NCBI GenBank assembly: GCA_034766995.1
Contig: CM068316.1
Coordinates: forward strand, 23,253,090 to 23,317,089
Reading direction: 5' to 3'
DNA from: Acanthacorydalis orientalis
Taxonomy: Eukaryota > Arthropoda > Insecta > Megaloptera > Corydalidae
DNA length: 64,000 nucleotides
The notes beneath the pieces were generated by a model. That model saw nothing but the letters and a program-made list of their open reading frames with translations. It ran no database searches and was not told where the DNA came from. Positions 60,056 to 64,000 of the stretch are shown here, in pieces. The position numbers and the translations under genes are program-made. Position 1 is the first letter of the stretch, and every line of letters starts with the position of its first letter.

Positions 60056-60110
<55 letters not shown>
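60050..60110. repeat. (TA)n microsatellite, about 60 bp
   Basis: TA with one acat interruption, next to the inverted terminal-repeat tip. Confidence 0.95.
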
Positions 60111-60112
<2 letters not shown>

Positions 60113-60924
60113 ACATATCAGTATTTTTTTTTATTTTTTTATAGTAATGTAATAAAATGTCGAATGTATATTATCGATTATTATATGTCGATTTTTTTAA
60201 AAGCAAATATAGATATAATAACTGATATTTGTTTCGTTTGTATTACTAATAACAGTAATTCTAGTTTATTTATTAGTTACTGCTTTACTCACATTTTTCA
60301 ACATTCACAATTACAATTTTTGGAGCTGGGTCTATAGTCATTTTTTCAAATAAATTTTATCTTGATACAAATAACATGTTTTTTTCGCTTTTCAAAAAAG
60401 ATTCAATACATTTTTTATACAATAAATTTTTGAAGATAAGGGTTTTCCATTCTCCAAACCAAACCTCAGATTAGAAAAACAAAGATTTAATATTAGAGTT
60501 TCTTTTCCATGGCCTTTGATAATGGATCGTTTTCTTTGTTTAATACAGCAAGAGCAGTATTTTGAAACCGGTGCTTACTAGTTCTGACGCATTTTTGTTA
60601 TTAATTTTGAAAATATTTTTAAAAGTACTTTGACCACAGATCACTTCATCGTACTTTCTTAGTAGTAGTACTAATTGTCCAAAACTTTATTTGATTGTGC
60701 CGTTATTATGTAGAAGTCAGTTACCCTGTGTATCTATAGGAGTCTTAATTTTCGTCAGCTGTGATATCTCAGTTAGGAACTACAGTCATAGAATAGATGA
60801 TAAGTTTTTTGAGATAATAAAAATAAACATTAAAATTGAAATTTTAACTCATATATACTTTTCATTGTAAATAAATTCGAAGCAAAATAAATATTCATGG
60901 AAAATGAAATGCCGAACATTATAT

Positions 60925-60967
<43 letters not shown>

Positions 60968-62414
60968 GTGTGTGTGTATACATGTAAATATATGTGCATG
61001 AAATTTATACTCCATTTTATCATAAGAATAATGTCATTTTATGAAAGTAATATGATAAAAAAAATATTTTTCTTATAAATTAGATTTGACATGAGTCTAC
61101 ATAAGAATATTTTACGTCCATCAAAATATATGACTGAGACATGTATTTCATATATAGGAAGTGAAATGTAACAAAATAATTTGAGAAAATAGAAAAAAGT
61201 TTAGTTCGAATGTCAACATTAATTTTCATTTGTTCGAGAAATAAAATGATGATAAATGGCTATGTATTAAATCTGACGTGTATGGCAATCGACTTTCTAA
61301 AATTTGTTTTCTTTTTGTAATATATACCTTTTCTTTAAATTATTTGAACATATATTCTACACTTATATGCTTATGAATGTGTATAATACTAAAATTAATT
61401 ATATTTAAATAAATAGAGAACAAATCTGATTAATAAATATTATTTTTTTGTCATAGAAGTTTTTTTCTAATTAACGTAAAACAAGAAAGGTTATCAACAT
61501 AAAAATAACACAACTTTTCCCTCTATTCTCTTTCAGATGAATTTTAATTGGATTATAATGAAAAATTTTCAAGATATAACTAAATGTACACTGGAGGAGA
61601 TCATTTTATTTTCAACATATGACATATGATATAAACTTTGCCTCGAATTTGAACATTTTGATAAATAACCTTTCATAATTATTATATATCTGCTTTGTAC
61701 ATATTTCTTTTTTAATGATCGCTACAGTTTATAATAAAAAGGATGCAAATAGTATATTTGAAAATTGTTGTATATAGTGAAACTTTATTGCACGAAAACG
61801 AATATAACATGTTCATGGATATAGTGAACAAATGTTTGCATAGGTTTTAGACCGCGTATTTTATTTTTCCTTCAAATTCGTATTCTTATTACGTACTCAT
61901 TTGAAATATATAACAAACAAATTTAATTATCTCGAAGAACTTTATTATTTTGCCTAATTGGCAATATGCGTTTTTTTATTATAAAAATGGGGTAATCTCA
62001 ATTTGATTATCAATTCTACAGTCGATTAATAAAAAATATTGACCATTGTTTTAATTGAAATGCATGGCATATTTTTTAAATTTTTCATCCTGTATTACTA
62101 TTTGTAGATTTGTGAAATTCATTTGTATGTTAAATAAAATATTGAATATATTTGCATTAGAAGTATTCACGATGTTATAATTTATGCGCATGCAATCGAT
62201 AATATTTGTATTTTCAGTGAGTGCTTTGCCATAGTATATGATATTTACTTTTATGAGCTTATACAGTGTTATACTTTGATTCTTGTTTTTAATTAGCTGT
62301 TGCGTATATATAGAATTTTAAGTAAATATTCAGCAATTAAATTGTTATAGTTGTACAATAAATAAACTATACAATGTTGATATCCATTACTATGAGTACC
62401 AATATATATATATA
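60111..62414. other. Anonymous AT-rich sequence
   Basis: A TA-GT array at 60928-60978; nothing else recognised. A short TA run at 62402-62414 directly precedes mariner family A copy 4. Confidence 0.5.
60928..60978. repeat. (TA)n(TG)n microsatellite
   Basis: About 36 bp TA followed by tgtgtgtgtgtg. Confidence 0.95.
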
Positions 62415-63336
62415 CGAGGTCAGACAATTAAGTAATGCGACCGATTTTTTTTCTCGGCCTGTGGTAACACTGCGAACCTGTACCTCCGCCACCGTAATAG
62501 CAGATCCCTACTCTCTCGATTGAGACCTTGACCACCCTCGTACGATCATTTCTTCGCCAGCTGTTTAGTGTTTTGTAACAACGCGCGAGTAGTGCATGTC
62601 ACGAAAATAATTTTTTAAACATTTTACAAGATTGTCTCGAGCAGGTTGAAAGTGATCCTACTCTTCTCGATCGAGTTATTACTGGTGATGAAAGTTGGTT
62701 CTTTCAATATGACCCCGAAACTAAACGACAAAGCCAACAGTGGCTGTCCCCTGGAGCACCAAGGCCAAAGAAGGCGAGAATGAGCAAGTCCAAAGTGAAA
62801 ACCATGTTGATTTGCTTCTTCGACAGCAAAGGGGTGGTTCACAAAGAGTTCGTACCACCTGGACAAACCGTAAATCAAGTATTCTACCGCAATGTGCTCG
62901 AAAAATTACGAAAAAGGGTGCTCAGAGTGCGTCCAGAGATCGCAAAGACTTGGGTTCTGCATCACGACAATGCTCCCTGTCACAGTGCGTTCAGTGTCTC
63001 TCAGTTTTTGGCGTCTAAAGGCATCGCAACGTTACCACAACCGCCCTATTCACCGGACATGTCACCCTGCGACTTTTTCCTATTCCCCCATATGAAAAAA
63101 TTCGTCAAAGGTCTACATTTTGACTCCGTTGAAGATATCCAAGAATCTGTGACGAGGGTACTCGGAGAGGTCCCACAAGAAGTGTTCCAGAATTGTTACG
63201 AAAACTGGAAAACTCGCTGGAATAAGTGTATAGATGCGGGAGGGGACTACTTTGAAGGGGATCGCAGCGATGTACCTTAATTTTTAAATATACTCGATTT
63301 TTGAATTTTGTCGCATTACTTAATTGTCTGACCTCG
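62415..63336 (+). mobile_element. Mariner family A, copy 4 (HTH-less deletion derivative)
   Basis: It is complete with both 27-bp terminal repeats, preceded by TATA and followed by TATA. The 5' leader is the same as in copies 2 and 3. The HTH coding part is deleted and replaced by about 20 bp of AT-rich filler (aattttttaaacatttta) before caagattgtctcgagcag. From 62801 rightward it is part of the 751-bp duplication shared with copy 3. Confidence 0.93.
62627..63280 (+). pseudogene. Mariner transposase catalytic domain without start (family A, copy 4)
   Basis: Open from QDCLEQVESDPTLLDRVITG to the normal C-terminus DRSDVP with no stop. All three acidic motifs are present: [25 protein letters not shown] and [14 protein letters not shown] with D34D spacing. 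The N-terminal DNA-binding domain is gone, and the first in-frame ATG (62780) lies after the first catalytic motif. A complete catalytic domain can therefore not be translated from a normal start, although the catalytic frame itself is undamaged. Confidence 0.88.
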
Positions 63337-63551
63337 TATATATCAAATTTATTTAGAAATAATACATTTTACTCTAATGGCGATGGCACTGTATTCTAAT
63401 TATTCGGTTAGTAGAAAAATAAATTTGATTTATGACCTTTAGTTCATATAAATTTGATTTTCCTAGCTGTGGTCGGTTTATGTGGTCCAGAACTGTTAAA
63501 TGACTAACGCCTTACTTTTGTTCAAGCTCTCGAATTGTGGTTCGTGTTCCT
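62801..63551 (+). repeat. 751-bp segmental duplication, copy at 62.8-63.6 kb
   Basis: Partner of 24333-25083. The last 215 bp (63337-63551) are DNA that lies outside the mariner at the 24-kb locus, including the first part of MADE1/Hsmar1-like family C copy 3. At 63552 the match ends, and 12 bp of filler (ttgccgtccccc) precede the inverted mariner half. Confidence 0.92.
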
Positions 63552-63563
63552 TTGCCGTCCCCC

Positions 63564-63789
63564 GAACCACCCCTTTGCTGTCGAAGTAGCGAATCAACAT
63601 GGTTTTCACTTTGGACTTGCTCATTCTCGCCTTCTTTGGCCTTGGTGCTCCAGGGGACAGCCACTGTTGGCTTTGTCGTTTAGTTTCGGGGTCATATTGA
63701 AAGAACCAACTTTCATCATCAGTAATAACTCGATCGAGAAGAGTAGGATCACTTTCAACCTGCTCGAGACAATCTTGAGCGATGTTCAT
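63564..63789 (-). pseudogene. Truncated mariner transposase start of catalytic domain (copy 5)
   Basis: Reads MNIAQDCLEQVESDPTLLDR, VITDDESWFFQYDPETK (first Asp; the usual Gly before it is Asp) and KTMLIRYFDSKGVV, and then leaves the mariner at the junction; the open frame continues by chance to 63496. It has the same HTH deletion type as copy 2 (CGAATGAACATCGCTC kept), with a different filler at the junction. Confidence 0.85.
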
Positions 63790-63989
63790 TCGATGATTTT
63801 CGTGACATGCACTACACGCGCGTTGTTACAAAACACTAAACAGCTGGCGAAGAAATGATCGTACGAGGGTGGTCAAGGTCTCAATCGAGAGAGTAGGGAT
63901 CTGCTATTACGGTGGCGGAGTTACAGGTTCGCAGTGTTACCACAGGCCGAGAAAAAAAATCGGTCGCATTACTTAATTGTCTGACCTCG
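63564..63989 (-). mobile_element. Mariner family A, copy 5 (inverted 5' half)
   Basis: On the minus strand it begins with the 5' terminal repeat at 63989, keeps the leader, and runs through the HTH-less start and first catalytic motif to TMLIRYFDSKGVV, where it stops. Its sequence mirrors 62415-62840 of copy 4, so the two form inverted arms of about 425 bp. No 3' terminal repeat of its own is present. The sequence outside is TATA up to the end of the window. Confidence 0.92.
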
Positions 63990-64000
63990 TATATATATAT

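Overview
The window is nuclear DNA of an arthropod, most likely an insect. It is very AT-rich, carries dozens of long (TA)n microsatellites, and is packed with decayed DNA transposons of types common in insect genomes (several mariner subfamilies, Tc1, IS630-like elements with a long HTH, hAT, piggyBac-like, Helitron/Helentron-like) plus one RTE-clade LINE. No complete host gene, tRNA, rRNA or CRISPR array was found. Two short exon-like stretches (22461-22545 and 46545-46619) are only candidates. The species cannot be named from sequence alone.

Layout, left to right. 1.6-3.4 kb holds two deletion copies of one mariner (family A, 27-bp ends starting cgaggtcagacaattaag) head to head. 3.6-4.5 kb is a much older mariner relic and 4.7-6.0 kb a decayed irritans-like mariner. 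7.0-8.8 kb is a hAT element with an 8-bp target duplication, itself invaded by a MADE1/Hsmar1-like mariner. 10.2-11.5 kb is a dead Tc1 element followed by a fragment of the 4.7-kb mariner family. 13.4-15.3 kb is an IS630-like element split by a Helentron-like insertion. 17.5-18.1, 24.9-25.4, 34.9-35.4, 37.0-37.7 and 55.6-56.0 kb are further MADE1/Hsmar1-like copies. 23.9-24.9 kb is a family A copy with the only uninterrupted transposase-derived frame (229 aa, internally deleted). 28.0-30.9 kb is an IS630-like transposase cut in two by a hAT with a ZBED5-like transposase, which in turn carries an 81-bp MITE. 34.1-34.7 kb is a TTAA-flanked MITE. 40.6-42.0 kb is a nearly full-length irritans-type mariner set between TA arrays. 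43.3-44.2 kb is a second IS630-like element. 48.6 kb has a Helitron-type 3' end. 49.4-52.6 kb is a nearly full-length RTE LINE inserted in the middle of a TA palindrome. 56.4-57.7 kb is a broken gene of an arthropod multicopy family I cannot name. 58.9-60.0 kb is another mariner. 62.4-64.0 kb is a composite foldback of two family A pieces around DNA copied from the 24-25 kb locus.

Every transposase except the shortened 24-kb frame carries stops, frameshifts or lost catalytic residues, so nothing here looks autonomous. The notable biology is structural: nested insertions whose order can be read from target duplications, paired inverted mariner halves that make long foldbacks, complementary deletion derivatives of two mariner families, and TA arrays that repeatedly abut transposon ends.
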